A stretch of DNA of 64,000 nt from CAWDVR01 sp044869805 (GTDB lineage: Bacteria > Acidobacteriota > Thermoanaerobaculia > Multivoradales > SZUA-115), in the NCBI GenBank assembly GCA_044869805.1, contig JBIOXV010000198.1:5174-69173 (forward strand). Direction: 5' to 3'. Under the pieces are notes generated by a model. The model was not told where the DNA came from. It searched no databases and saw nothing but the letters and a program-made list of their open reading frames with translations. Positions 33,815 through 42,231 of this stretch are shown here, in pieces; position 1 is the stretch's first letter, and every line of letters starts with the position of its first letter. The position numbers and the translations under genes were made by a program.

Positions 33815-34690
33815 ATGACCAAGAGCTGGAGATGGGTTGCGGTGTTGGTGATGGCTGTGCTCGCCCTGGCGACCGGGGCCCGGGCCCAGGAGGAGGCCGC
33901 CGAAGAGCCTGAGCCCGCGTTCACGATCGGAGCGGACCTGGCTCTCAACAGCCGCTACATGTTCTGGGGGCTGACGCTCAGCAACAAGCCGGTCTGGCAG
34001 CCCGACCTGTGGGTATCCTGGAGCGGCTTTACGCTGGGTGTGTGGGGCAACTTCGAGATCGACGACCAGTCCGACGCGTCCGACTTCACGACCGGCGGCG
34101 ACCGCACGGGCAACACGGAGATCGACTACTGGCTCGAGTACGCCCACCAGTTCGGCGCGGCCGCCACCAAGTTCGGAGTCGTGCGCTGGACCTACAACGA
34201 GGACAACACGGGCACCCTGGCGCCCTATGCGACGCAAGAGAACTTTCCGGGCCTCGACAACGGCCCGGACATCGACAGCACCGAGATCTACGCCGCGGTG
34301 ACCTTCAGCGAGGCGCCGCTGTCGCCGAACCTCACGCTCTACTACGACATCGACCTCTACCGGGGGCTTTTCGGCTGGGTTTCCTTCTCCCACGGGTTCG
34401 ACATCAAGGGCAAGACCCTCACTCTGGGCGCGCTCGGCGGATTCACCGTCGGCCAGGACAACTTCGGCGACGAGGACATCCCCCTGTTCGCCGATGAGGG
34501 CGTGACCCATGCCGACCTCAGCGTCTCGATGGCTTTCCCGGCCGGCGCCTTCACCATCACGCCGAACGCACATCTGCAGTTCAACTTCGACGACGCCACC
34601 CGGATCACCTCGGGTACCGAGACCGACGACGACGTGGTCTTCACCTTCGGCGCGACGATCGCCTGGTCGCAGGGGATCGGCTCGAAGTAA
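33815..34690 (+). CDS. Putative outer-membrane beta-barrel (porin-like) protein
   Basis: 291 residues, signal peptide with cleavage near residue 25 (GARAQEE). The mature protein is built of alternating aromatic/hydrophobic strands ending in charged turns (DLALNSRYMFWGLTLSN, DLWVSWSGFTLGVWGNFEID, LTLYYDIDLYRGLFGWVSFS), as in small porins of the TorF/MltA-neighbour type. GAGGAGGGAAC precedes the ATG. It lies between ydcV and patD, replacing nothing in the E. coli order, so it may be the outer-membrane entry point for the polyamine substrate. That role is inferred from position only. The final residue is Lys rather than the usual Phe, a mild argument against BAM-type insertion signals. Confidence 0.6.
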   Translation: MTKSWRWVAVLVMAVLALATGARAQEEAAEEPEPAFTIGADLALNSRYMFWGLTLSNKPVWQPDLWVSWSGFTLGVWGNFEIDDQSDASDFTTGGDRTGNTEIDYWLEYAHQFGAAATKFGVVRWTYNEDNTGTLAPYATQENFPGLDNGPDIDSTEIYAAVTFSEAPLSPNLTLYYDIDLYRGLFGWVSFSHGFDIKGKTLTLGALGGFTVGQDNFGDEDIPLFADEGVTHADLSVSMAFPAGAFTITPNAHLQFNFDDATRITSGTETDDDVVFTFGATIAWSQGIGSK

Positions 34691-34706
34691 GCTCGGCGTC
34701 CGAGCC

Positions 34707-36140
34707 ATGAAGACCTACTCGATGTTCATCGGCGGCGCGCCCGCCGCCGCCATGGACGGCCGGGACGAGCCGATCGTGAACCCGGCCACCGAGGAGGTGA
34801 TCGCCCAGGTCCCGACCGGCTCGGCGGCTGACGTCGACCGCGCGGTGGAGGCCGCCACCACGGCGTTCGAGACCTGGGCCGACTCCACCCCGATGGAGCG
34901 CAGCGGGCTGCTGTTGAGGCTCGCCGAGCGGGTGGAGGCGCACGGCGAAGAGCTCGCCGCCCTCGAGGCCGCGAACGTGGGCAAGCCGATCGCCCTGGCG
35001 CGCTCGGAGATTCCCTTCATCGTCGACAACCTGCGCTTCTTCGCCGGCGCCTGCCGCTGCCTCGAGGGACGGGCGGCCGGCGAGTACCTGGCGGGCTACA
35101 CCAGCTTCATCCGCCGCGAGCCGGTGGGCGTGGTGGGCCTGATCGCGCCGTGGAACTACCCGCTGATGATGGCGGTGTGGAAGCTCGGGCCGGCGCTCGC
35201 CGCCGGCAACACGGCGGTGCTCAAGCCCTCCGAGCAGACGCCGCTCACCACCCTGCGGCTGGCCGAGCTCGCCGCGGATATCTTCCCGCCCGGAGTGCTC
35301 AACGTGATCACCGGCCACGGCCTGCCGGTGGGCGCGCCGCTGGTCGAGCACCCCAAGGTCGCCATGGTCTCGCTGACCGGCGACGTGGCGACCGGCAAAG
35401 AGGTGGCGCGCGCCGCCGCCACCACGCTCAAGAAGGTGCACCTCGAGCTGGGAGGCAAGGCGCCGGTGTTGATCTTCGACGACGCCGACCTCGAGGCCGT
35501 GGTCGCCAGCATCAAGGTCGCGGGCTTCGTCAACAGCGGGCAGGACTGCACCGCCGCCTGCCGGCTCTACGCCAGCTCGCGCGTCTACGACCGCCTGCTC
35601 GCCGACTTGGTGCCGGCCGTTGAGTCGATCGCCATGGGGCCGATCGAGAGTGAGTCCACGGCGCTCGGGCCGGTGGTCTCCGCCGAGCAGCGGCAGCGGG
35701 TGGCGAGTTTCGTCGAGCGTGCCCGAGGCTCCGGGCACGCCCAAGTGCTGACCGGAGGCGGCCCGGCCGAGGGCCGGGGCTACTACTACCGGCCGACGGT
35801 GGTCGCCGGCGCCCTTCAGGGCGACGAGATCGTGCAGCGCGAAGTGTTCGGGCCGGTGGTGACCGTCACCCGCTTCTCGGACGACGACGAGGCGATCCGC
35901 TGGGCCAACGACGTGGACTACGGCCTCGCCGCCTCGGTGTGGACCGCGAACGTCAGCCGGGCCTTCAATGCCATGCGCCGGCTCCGCTTCGGCACGGTGT
36001 GGGTCAACGACCACGTGCCGCTGGTTTCCGAGATGCCGCACGGCGGCTACAAGCAGTCCGGCTACGGCAAGGACATGTCGCTCTACGCGCTCGAGGACTA
36101 CTCCCAGGTCAAGCACTGCATGGTGAGGATCGGGGGCTGA
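34707..36140 (+). CDS. patD: Gamma-aminobutyraldehyde dehydrogenase (PatD/YdcW)
   Basis: 477 residues (E. coli PatD has 474). NAD-dependent aldehyde dehydrogenase fold: PWNYPLMMAVWKLGPALAAG (cofactor loop), LELGGKAPVLIFDDADL with the general-base Glu near 249, and the catalytic Cys near 280 in NSGQDCTAACRLY, a context characteristic of PatD. Oxidises 4-aminobutyraldehyde, the product of putrescine transamination, to GABA in the cytosol. The gene starts 16 bp after the barrel gene and shares the strand with ydcSTUV, so all six are likely one transcription unit. Confidence 0.92.
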   Translation: MKTYSMFIGGAPAAAMDGRDEPIVNPATEEVIAQVPTGSAADVDRAVEAATTAFETWADSTPMERSGLLLRLAERVEAHGEELAALEAANVGKPIALARSEIPFIVDNLRFFAGACRCLEGRAAGEYLAGYTSFIRREPVGVVGLIAPWNYPLMMAVWKLGPALAAGNTAVLKPSEQTPLTTLRLAELAADIFPPGVLNVITGHGLPVGAPLVEHPKVAMVSLTGDVATGKEVARAAATTLKKVHLELGGKAPVLIFDDADLEAVVASIKVAGFVNSGQDCTAACRLYASSRVYDRLLADLVPAVESIAMGPIESESTALGPVVSAEQRQRVASFVERARGSGHAQVLTGGGPAEGRGYYYRPTVVAGALQGDEIVQREVFGPVVTVTRFSDDDEAIRWANDVDYGLAASVWTANVSRAFNAMRRLRFGTVWVNDHVPLVSEMPHGGYKQSGYGKDMSLYALEDYSQVKHCMVRIGG

Positions 36141-36252
36141 AGCCCTCGCGACCCGAAAGCTCACTTCCCCGAACCTCGTCTTTCTGACAGCAGCGCCGAG
36201 CCACCGTTGTCCGGGGGCCCGGTGAGGCAGGGCTTGTCGTTGCGAGGGCTAT

Positions 36253-36285
36253 TATGGTTGACTTTCTCCACCTTTCTACCATACG
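36253..36285 (+). promoter_or_regulatory. Candidate promoter/operator of vapBC2
   Basis: TTGACT (36258-36263) and CATACG (36280-36285) are 16 bp apart. Inverted arms TATGGT (36253-36258) and ACCATA (36278-36283) bracket the spacer, a typical layout for autorepression by a VapB dimer pair. The -10 is a weak match. Confidence 0.4.
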
Positions 36286-36307
36286 ATCCATGCCCGGAGG
36301 TCGGGTC

Positions 36308-36580
36308 ATGGCTCTCAACCTGAAGAACCCCGAGGTCGTACGGCTGGTCGAGGAGGTTTCCCGCCTCACCGGCGAGAGCAAGACCGAGGCGGTGCGCAAG
36401 GCGCTCGAGGAACGCAAGGAGAGGCTGGCCATGCATGTGGTGAAGCCGGATCAGTACGAAGAGGCGATCCGCTGGCTGGAGACCGAGGTGTGGTCCAAGA
36501 TCCCGCCGGAGCACCTCGGCAAGCGGTTCACCAAGGAAGAGGAAGAAGAGATCCTCGGCTACGGACCGGACGGCGTATGA
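36308..36580 (+). CDS. vapB: VapB-type antitoxin, PSK/Rv0623-like family
   Basis: 90 residues. The start (MALNLKNPEVVRLVEEVSRL, then TGESKTEAVRKALEERKERL) is the ribbon-helix-helix domain of this antitoxin family and fixes the ATG at 36308. GGAGG lies 9 bases upstream. The C-terminal half, acidic near the end (KEEEEEILGY), would wrap the toxin. The stop overlaps the toxin ATG (ATGA). Confidence 0.88.
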   Translation: MALNLKNPEVVRLVEEVSRLTGESKTEAVRKALEERKERLAMHVVKPDQYEEAIRWLETEVWSKIPPEHLGKRFTKEEEEEILGYGPDGV

Positions 36581-36963
36581 TCCTCGACTCGTCGGCCATC
36601 GTCGCGGTCCTGAAGCGCGAGCCCGGCTACGAAGCCGTGGCCCGCAAGCTCGTCGGCTCTCGCAGCAAGGGCGTCTCGGCGCCCTCCCTGATGGAGGTTT
36701 CGATGGTGATGACAGCGGTCAGGCTGGAGCCTGTCCGCTCCGCCGTCGACCGGTTCCTCCAGCAGTTCGAGCTGACGGTGATTCCCTTTGGCGCCGCCCA
36801 CTGGCACGCGGCCCTGGATGCGTTCCTCCGCTTCGGTAAGGGCCGCCATCCCGCGGCCCTGAACTTCGGCGACTGCATGAGCTACGCCACCGCCAAGCTC
36901 GCCGACCGGCCACTGCTCTACGTGGGAGAAGACTTCGCGAAAACGGACATCGCGGCAGCCTGA
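36577..36963 (+). CDS. vapC: PIN-domain toxin VapC, second pair
   Basis: 128 residues from the ATG that overlaps the antitoxin stop. PIN residues: Asp4 in MILDSSAIVAVL, Glu near 43 in PSLMEVSMVM, Asp near 102 in NFGDCMSYATA and Asp near 120 in YVGEDFAKTDI. Family members are site-specific ribonucleases. Not closely similar to the VapC at 24753, so the two pairs were acquired separately. Complete and apparently functional, unlike the two toxin relics at 48.6-49.3 kb. Confidence 0.9.
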   Translation: MILDSSAIVAVLKREPGYEAVARKLVGSRSKGVSAPSLMEVSMVMTAVRLEPVRSAVDRFLQQFELTVIPFGAAHWHAALDAFLRFGKGRHPAALNFGDCMSYATAKLADRPLLYVGEDFAKTDIAAA

Positions 36964-37154
36964 GCCCAGCGCTGCTCTTGCAGGCGCTGAGCGGCCTCAC
37001 CCATCGCAGGTGAATCCAGGCGGGCAGTGGGTCACCTCGAACTAGCCCGCTCACCAGCTCATCGCGGGCATCGTCGTCGAGGACCTCGGTGAGCGCGATG
37101 ATCTCGACGTCGCTGGCCAGGAGCTTCTGGGCCAGGAGCGCGGCGGGCGCTCCG

Positions 37155-39362
37155 TTACGGGTGGCCGCTCGGTGACGGCTGCAACTCCTGCCACAGGAAG
37201 CGGTAGGCGAGCGCCGCCATGATCGCGCTCTGCCGGTTGGTGGCGGCGCCCGAGTGGCCGCCCTCGACGTTCTCGTAGAAGAGGACGTCGTTCCCCAGCG
37301 CCTCGAGCACGGCCATCATCTTGCGGGCGTGGCCCGGGTGCACGCGATCGTCGCGGGTCGAGGTCATGAACAGCGTGCGCGGGTAGTCCACTCCCGGCCG
37401 CACCAGATGGTAGGGCGAGAACTTCTGCACGAAGGCCCACTCCTCGGGGAGGTCGGGGTTCCCGTACTCGTCCATCCAGGATGCTCCGGCGAGCAGCTTG
37501 TGGTAGCGCTTCATGTCGAGCAGGGGAGCCTGGCAGACGATGGCGCGGAACAGGTCCGGCCGCAGGGCCAGCATGTTGCCCACCAGCAGGCCACCGTTCG
37601 ACCTGCCCATGCAGGCCAGGTGCCGGGGCGAGGTGACCTTCCGGCGCGCGAGGTCCTCGCCCACCGCGATGAAGTCCTCGTAGGCGCGTGGCCGGTTGGC
37701 CTTCTTTGCCGCGGCGTGCCACTCCGGGCCGAACTCTCCCCCGCCGTGGATGTTCGCGACCACCAGCACCCCGCCCTTCTCGAGCCACCCGCGGCCCGCC
37801 ATCGGGTCGTAGCGCGCCAGCATAGGGATCTCGAACCCGCCGTAGCCGGTGAGCAGCGTGGGCGCCGTGCCGTCCGGCTCGAGACCCTGGCGGGACACCT
37901 GGAAGTACGGCACCCGGGTGCCGTCCTTCGACACGGCGTCGTGCTGCGAAACCGCGAGGCCCGTGGTGTCGAAGAAGGCGGGAAGCTGCTTGAGCTTCTC
38001 GGGCGCCTGTCCACCTAAGGTTCCCAGGGAAAAGCTCGTAGGCGTCAGAAAATCCGTGATCGTCAGCCAGTAGTCGTTGGACTCCAGGGGGTCCACGGCA
38101 TCGGCTCCGACGGTGCCGAATTCCGGCAGCCCCTCGACCGGCGACCTCGTCCAGACACCGTCGACGTAGCGCGCGACGACCAGTCGGTTGCGTACGTTGT
38201 CCAGCTCGTTCAGGAGAATCGCGTCGCGCATCGTCGAGTACGAATCCAACGACCGGTGGGGGGTGGGCTCGAAGAGCGCGGTCAACTCCCGCGCTCCGGC
38301 CAGGAAGGCGTCGAAGGGGGTGACCAACAGTGCGCCCGCGGGCCAGGTCCTGCCGCCGGCCGTCCAGTCGGTGCGCAGGCGAATCAGGAGCCATCTCCCA
38401 TGGGTCATGGCGTCGGCATCGTCGGGCTTCTCGATCTTGACCATTCGCCCGTCACGCCGCACGAACAACTCGTGGGTGAAATACGTGAGCGAGCGCAGCA
38501 CCAGATCTCGCTCGAACCCGGGAGTGTGCTCGTGGAAGGCGGTGACGCTCACGTCTTCGGTGCGCCCCTCGTACACCATCGTCGCGGCGGACAGCGGCGT
38601 TGCCCGCCGCCATTCCTTGATGATCCGCGGGTATCCAGAGGTGGTCAGCGATCCCGGGCCGAAGTCGGTGGCCACGAAGATCGCGTCGCGGTCCCTCCAG
38701 GCCACCCTGGTCTTGGCCTCGGCCAAGCGGAAACCATTGGCCACGAACGCGCGCTGAGTCAGGTCGAGCTCGCGCACCTCGACCGCGTCGGCTCCGCCGC
38801 GGGACAGGTGCACCAGGCAGCGCCTGTACTCGGGCGGCAGCGCGATCGCACCCATCCACGCCCAGTTCACGCCCTCGGTCCTGGACAGCTCGTCGAGGTC
38901 GAGCACCGTCTCCCACTTCGGCTCTGCCTGGCGGTACTCGGCGAGCGTGGTGCGGCGCCACAGCCCCCGCTCGTGGTCCTGGTCCCGCCAGAAGTTGTAG
39001 TAGTGCCCCCCGAGCTTCTCGACCGTTGGGATCTTGGCCTTCGAGTCCAGGATCTCGAGGAACCCGGCGCTCATTGCCGTGAACTCGGCCGATTCGCCCA
39101 GCTCCTTCAGGCTGCGGGCGTTCTGGGCCGACACCCAGTCGAGCGCCTTCGTGCCCGTGACATCCTCGAGCCAAAGGTATGGATCTTCGTCGTCGACCGC
39201 GGCCGCCCGGGGGGCGGCAGAGGTCGATTCGGCCAGCGCCGCGACCAGCAGCGAGTGGTGCGCCCAAGGGCCCAGCGCGAGCGAAATCAACGGCACCAAG
39301 CTCAGCAGAAACGACGGCATCGAAAGCTTGCGCGCGGGTGGGCGTTGGCAGGTGCGCAGCAT
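37155..39362 (-). CDS. S9 prolyl-oligopeptidase family serine peptidase
   Basis: 735 residues from ATG 39362, which has TGGAGGC eight bases upstream. A hydrophobic N-terminus (residues about 17-40) suggests export. The seven-bladed propeller domain occupies about 60-420, beginning EDPYLWLEDVTGTKALDWV. The alpha/beta-hydrolase domain (about 440-720) has the nucleophile in GRSNGG near 586, the catalytic Asp in STRDDRVHPGH and the His in EGGHSGAA. Cleaves short proline-containing or other oligopeptides. Neighbouring serine-hydrolase gene is on the same strand, 69 bp upstream. No link to polyamines is apparent. Confidence 0.9.
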   Translation of the reverse strand: MLRTCQRPPARKLSMPSFLLSLVPLISLALGPWAHHSLLVAALAESTSAAPRAAAVDDEDPYLWLEDVTGTKALDWVSAQNARSLKELGESAEFTAMSAGFLEILDSKAKIPTVEKLGGHYYNFWRDQDHERGLWRRTTLAEYRQAEPKWETVLDLDELSRTEGVNWAWMGAIALPPEYRRCLVHLSRGGADAVEVRELDLTQRAFVANGFRLAEAKTRVAWRDRDAIFVATDFGPGSLTTSGYPRIIKEWRRATPLSAATMVYEGRTEDVSVTAFHEHTPGFERDLVLRSLTYFTHELFVRRDGRMVKIEKPDDADAMTHGRWLLIRLRTDWTAGGRTWPAGALLVTPFDAFLAGARELTALFEPTPHRSLDSYSTMRDAILLNELDNVRNRLVVARYVDGVWTRSPVEGLPEFGTVGADAVDPLESNDYWLTITDFLTPTSFSLGTLGGQAPEKLKQLPAFFDTTGLAVSQHDAVSKDGTRVPYFQVSRQGLEPDGTAPTLLTGYGGFEIPMLARYDPMAGRGWLEKGGVLVVANIHGGGEFGPEWHAAAKKANRPRAYEDFIAVGEDLARRKVTSPRHLACMGRSNGGLLVGNMLALRPDLFRAIVCQAPLLDMKRYHKLLAGASWMDEYGNPDLPEEWAFVQKFSPYHLVRPGVDYPRTLFMTSTRDDRVHPGHARKMMAVLEALGNDVLFYENVEGGHSGAATNRQSAIMAALAYRFLWQELQPSPSGHP

Positions 39363-39431
39363 GGCCGAGCCTCCAGGGGCAGTGACTGTCACGGTGCCAG
39401 GGCCGTGTGACTGTAGCTCGCTTCCCCGCGT

Positions 39432-40835
39432 CTAGACGTGCCACCAGGCGAGGCGGGTCACCTGCTCCCCGCGCTCGTCCAGGCTCGCGCGCCAGTAGAT
39501 CGTGCCGTTCGCGTGCCGGGCCCGGAACAGCAGGCTGCGCGCGCCGTCGATCGTCTCGTCGCGCACCAGGTCGAAGCTCTGCAGGGCACCGAGGCGCGGC
39601 AGCCGGCCGGCGAGGCCCGCCGCTCCCTCCCAGGCCGCGAGCCGGAGCGACGGCGCGTAGCGCGCCAGGTCCGGCGCGCCGCCGAGGAAGTCCTCGTAGG
39701 CGGCACGCAGGCGCGCGACCAGCGCCGCGGCGCCGCCCGGGACCCCGGGCAGCGCGGCGAGCGAGAGCGCGGGCTCGAGGAGGCCCGCGACGCCGATCGC
39801 GAGCCCAAGCGGGTCGCTGCCCTGGGGATGCTCGAGGTTGGTGAACACGACGACGGAGAGCCGGCGCCTCGGGAAGCGCACGAAGCCGACCCCACTGTGG
39901 CCGGTGTGGAGGGCCGCCGGCTCGCCGAGGACCTCGTCGAGCCCGACCCCCAGCCCGTAGCGGCTCCACTGAAAGACCTCGCTGGCCGGTGAGCCGTCCG
40001 CGAGGAGGGCGGGCGTGGTGAGCGCCGCGACGGAGGCCGGCGACAGCGGGCCTCGGCCGTCCTGCGCGGCGAGGAAGCGGGCGAAGTCGGATGCGGTCAT
40101 CCCGAGGTCGGAGTAGAGCGGCCCGAAGTCGAGATCGAGGCGCCGGTCGCGCCGGAGCCTGCCCTCGGCGTCCAGGGTGTAGGCGGAGACGCGGTTCGGG
40201 AGCAGGAGCCCGGGCGTCATCGACACCGGCGTGGTCATCCCGGCCGGCGCGAAGACCTCGCGCTGCAGGAAGGCCCACCACGGCTCGCCAGCGGCCTTCT
40301 CCGTCGCGATCTGCGCCAGGAAGAATCCGGCATCCGAGTAGAGGAACCTCGCTCCGGGAGGCGCGACCGCGACCCGCGTCCTGACGTGGGCGAGGAGCTG
40401 CTCCGTCGTGGAGTCGGTGAAGGTCCGCCCCTCGAGCGAGGGCACCATGTCGTCGGGCAGGCCGGAGAGATGCGACAGCAGGTGGCGGAGGGTCGCGCCG
40501 GGCAGCTCGACCTCGACCCATTTCGAGACCGGATCGTCGAGCCCGAGCTTGCCGAGCTCCGCCGCCCGGAGGAGGCCGACGGCGGTGACCTGCTTGTCGA
40601 GAGACGCGATCGCGAAGACCGAGTGCGGCGTCACCGCCGATCCGGTCTCGACGTGCGCCAAGCCGTAGCTGCCGGTGCGCACCACCTCGCCGTCACGGGC
40701 GATCGCCAAGCCGAGGCCGGGGATCTTCCGCGCCGCCATCTCGGCTCGGAGGTAGTCGTCGACCGCGTCGGCCCGGGCGAGCCCGACGGCGAAGAGCGCC
40801 GCCAGCGCGGCGGCGCGAAGGACCGCCCGGCGCAT
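39432..40835 (-). CDS. Serine beta-lactamase-like hydrolase (class C / DD-peptidase fold)
   Basis: 467 residues from ATG 40835, giving a signal peptide MRRAVLRAAALAALFAVGLA and leaving 8 bp to the upstream sad gene. Catalytic motifs of the family: SLDK (Ser78-x-x-Lys81), YSDAG (Tyr-x-Asn-like, with Asp) and HTGHSG near 306 in place of Lys-Thr-Gly. A C-terminal domain of about 120 residues follows the hydrolase fold. Such proteins include esterases, D-aminopeptidases and inert penicillin-binding relatives; the substrate is unknown. Position suggests co-transcription with gabT and sad. Confidence 0.82.
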   Translation of the reverse strand: MRRAVLRAAALAALFAVGLARADAVDDYLRAEMAARKIPGLGLAIARDGEVVRTGSYGLAHVETGSAVTPHSVFAIASLDKQVTAVGLLRAAELGKLGLDDPVSKWVEVELPGATLRHLLSHLSGLPDDMVPSLEGRTFTDSTTEQLLAHVRTRVAVAPPGARFLYSDAGFFLAQIATEKAAGEPWWAFLQREVFAPAGMTTPVSMTPGLLLPNRVSAYTLDAEGRLRRDRRLDLDFGPLYSDLGMTASDFARFLAAQDGRGPLSPASVAALTTPALLADGSPASEVFQWSRYGLGVGLDEVLGEPAALHTGHSGVGFVRFPRRRLSVVVFTNLEHPQGSDPLGLAIGVAGLLEPALSLAALPGVPGGAAALVARLRAAYEDFLGGAPDLARYAPSLRLAAWEGAAGLAGRLPRLGALQSFDLVRDETIDGARSLLFRARHANGTIYWRASLDERGEQVTRLAWWHV

Positions 40836-40843
40836 GCTGCGCT

Positions 40844-42208
40844 CTACGCTACCCACACCGTCTTCACGTTGACGAACTCTCGGATTCCGTGGGCGGCGAG
40901 CTCGCGGCCGAAGCCCGAGCGCTTGATGCCGCCGAAGGGCAGGCGGGGGTCGCTCTTCACCATGCCGTTCAAGAACACCGACCCGGACTCGATCTCGTCG
41001 ATCAGCCGCTCCTGCTCGGCGGCCTCCCGGGTCCAGGCCGCTGCGCCCAGGCCGAAGCGCGAGTCGTTGGCGGCGGCGATCGCCTCGTCCAAGTTCGCGA
41101 CCGTGAACACCGTGGCGACCGGCCCGAACAGCTCCTCGCGGTAGGCAGGCGAGTCGGGCGCCGGGTCGGCGAGCACCGTCGGGGCGTAGAAGTTGCCAGG
41201 CCGGTCGAGGCGATGGCCGCCGGTCAGGAGCCGCGCGCCGGCGGCGACCGACCGCTGCACCTGCTCGTCGAGCTCGCGGAGGATCGCGGGCGTGGCGAGT
41301 GGGCCGACCTCGGTCGCCGGGTCCATGGGATCACCCACCCGGAGGGCCGCCATGCCGGCGACGAACCGCTCGATGAAGGCCGGCGCCACCTCACGGTGCA
41401 CGATGAAGCGCTTGGCCGCGATGCAGCTCTGGCCGTTGTTGATGACGCGGGCCTTGACCGCGGTCGAGACGGCGGCGTCGAGGTCGGCCGAAGGCAGCAC
41501 CACGAAGGGGTCGCTCCCTCCCAGCTCGAGCACGCTCTTCTTGATCGCGCGGCCCGCAGCCCGGCCTACCGCCTCGCCGGCGCCTTCGCTGCCGGTCAGG
41601 GTCACAGCCGCGACGCGCGGGTCGGCGATCAGGCCCTCGACCGCCTCGGAGCTCACCAGCAGGGTCGCGAAGCACCCTTCCGGGAAGCCGGCGCGGCGGA
41701 AGACCTCTTCGATGGCGAGCGCCGACTGCGGCACGTTCGAGGCGTGCTTCAGTAGGCCGACGTTCCCCGCCATCAAGGCAGGCGCCGCGAAGCGGAAGAC
41801 CTGCCAGAAGGGGAAGTTCCAGGGCATGACGGCGAGCACCACGCCGAGTGGCTGGTAGCGCACGAAGCTGCGGGCGGCGTCGGTCTCCGCCGGCTCGTCG
41901 GCGAGCAGGCGCTCGGCGTGCTCGGCGTAGAAGCGGCAGGCCCACGCGCACTTCTCGGCCTCGGCCACGCCGGCGCCCACCGGCTTGCCCATCTCGAGCG
42001 TCATCAGCTCGCCGAAGCGGCGCTTCTCGGAGTCGAGCAGCTCGGCGGCCCGGCTCATCCGCGCCGCGCGCTGGGCGAAGGAGGCGCGGCGCCACTCGCC
42101 GAACGTGGCCGCGGCACGGGCCAGCCGCTCCTCGACCTCGGCCGCGCTGTGCGGCACGAGCTCGCGTATGGTTTCGCCTGTCGTGGGGTTGATGGTTGCG
42201 ATCGCCAT
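40844..42208 (-). CDS. sad: NAD(P)-dependent succinate-semialdehyde dehydrogenase (Sad/YneI-like)
   Basis: 454 residues, short like the Sad/YneI subgroup. Signatures: MPWNFPFWQVFRFAAPALMA (cofactor loop), VLELGGSDPFVVLPSADL with the general-base Glu, and the catalytic Cys in NNGQSCIAAKRFI near 263. Oxidises succinate semialdehyde to succinate, the last step of GABA breakdown. GGGAGGG precedes the ATG. It starts 23 bp after gabT and on the same strand, so substrate and product genes are coupled. The short N-terminus agrees with Sad rather than GabD. Confidence 0.88.
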   Translation of the reverse strand: MAIATINPTTGETIRELVPHSAAEVEERLARAAATFGEWRRASFAQRAARMSRAAELLDSEKRRFGELMTLEMGKPVGAGVAEAEKCAWACRFYAEHAERLLADEPAETDAARSFVRYQPLGVVLAVMPWNFPFWQVFRFAAPALMAGNVGLLKHASNVPQSALAIEEVFRRAGFPEGCFATLLVSSEAVEGLIADPRVAAVTLTGSEGAGEAVGRAAGRAIKKSVLELGGSDPFVVLPSADLDAAVSTAVKARVINNGQSCIAAKRFIVHREVAPAFIERFVAGMAALRVGDPMDPATEVGPLATPAILRELDEQVQRSVAAGARLLTGGHRLDRPGNFYAPTVLADPAPDSPAYREELFGPVATVFTVANLDEAIAAANDSRFGLGAAAWTREAAEQERLIDEIESGSVFLNGMVKSDPRLPFGGIKRSGFGRELAAHGIREFVNVKTVWVA

Positions 42209-42231
42209 CGCCCTACCCTCCCCAGCCGCTG

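Noticed and set aside
36964..37154. Minus-strand text GAPAALLAQKLLASDVEIIA between vapC2 and the S9 peptidase gene
   Set aside because: It looks protein-like for about 40 residues but has no start codon, and the run is too short to name; it may be a gene fragment but I cannot support a family.
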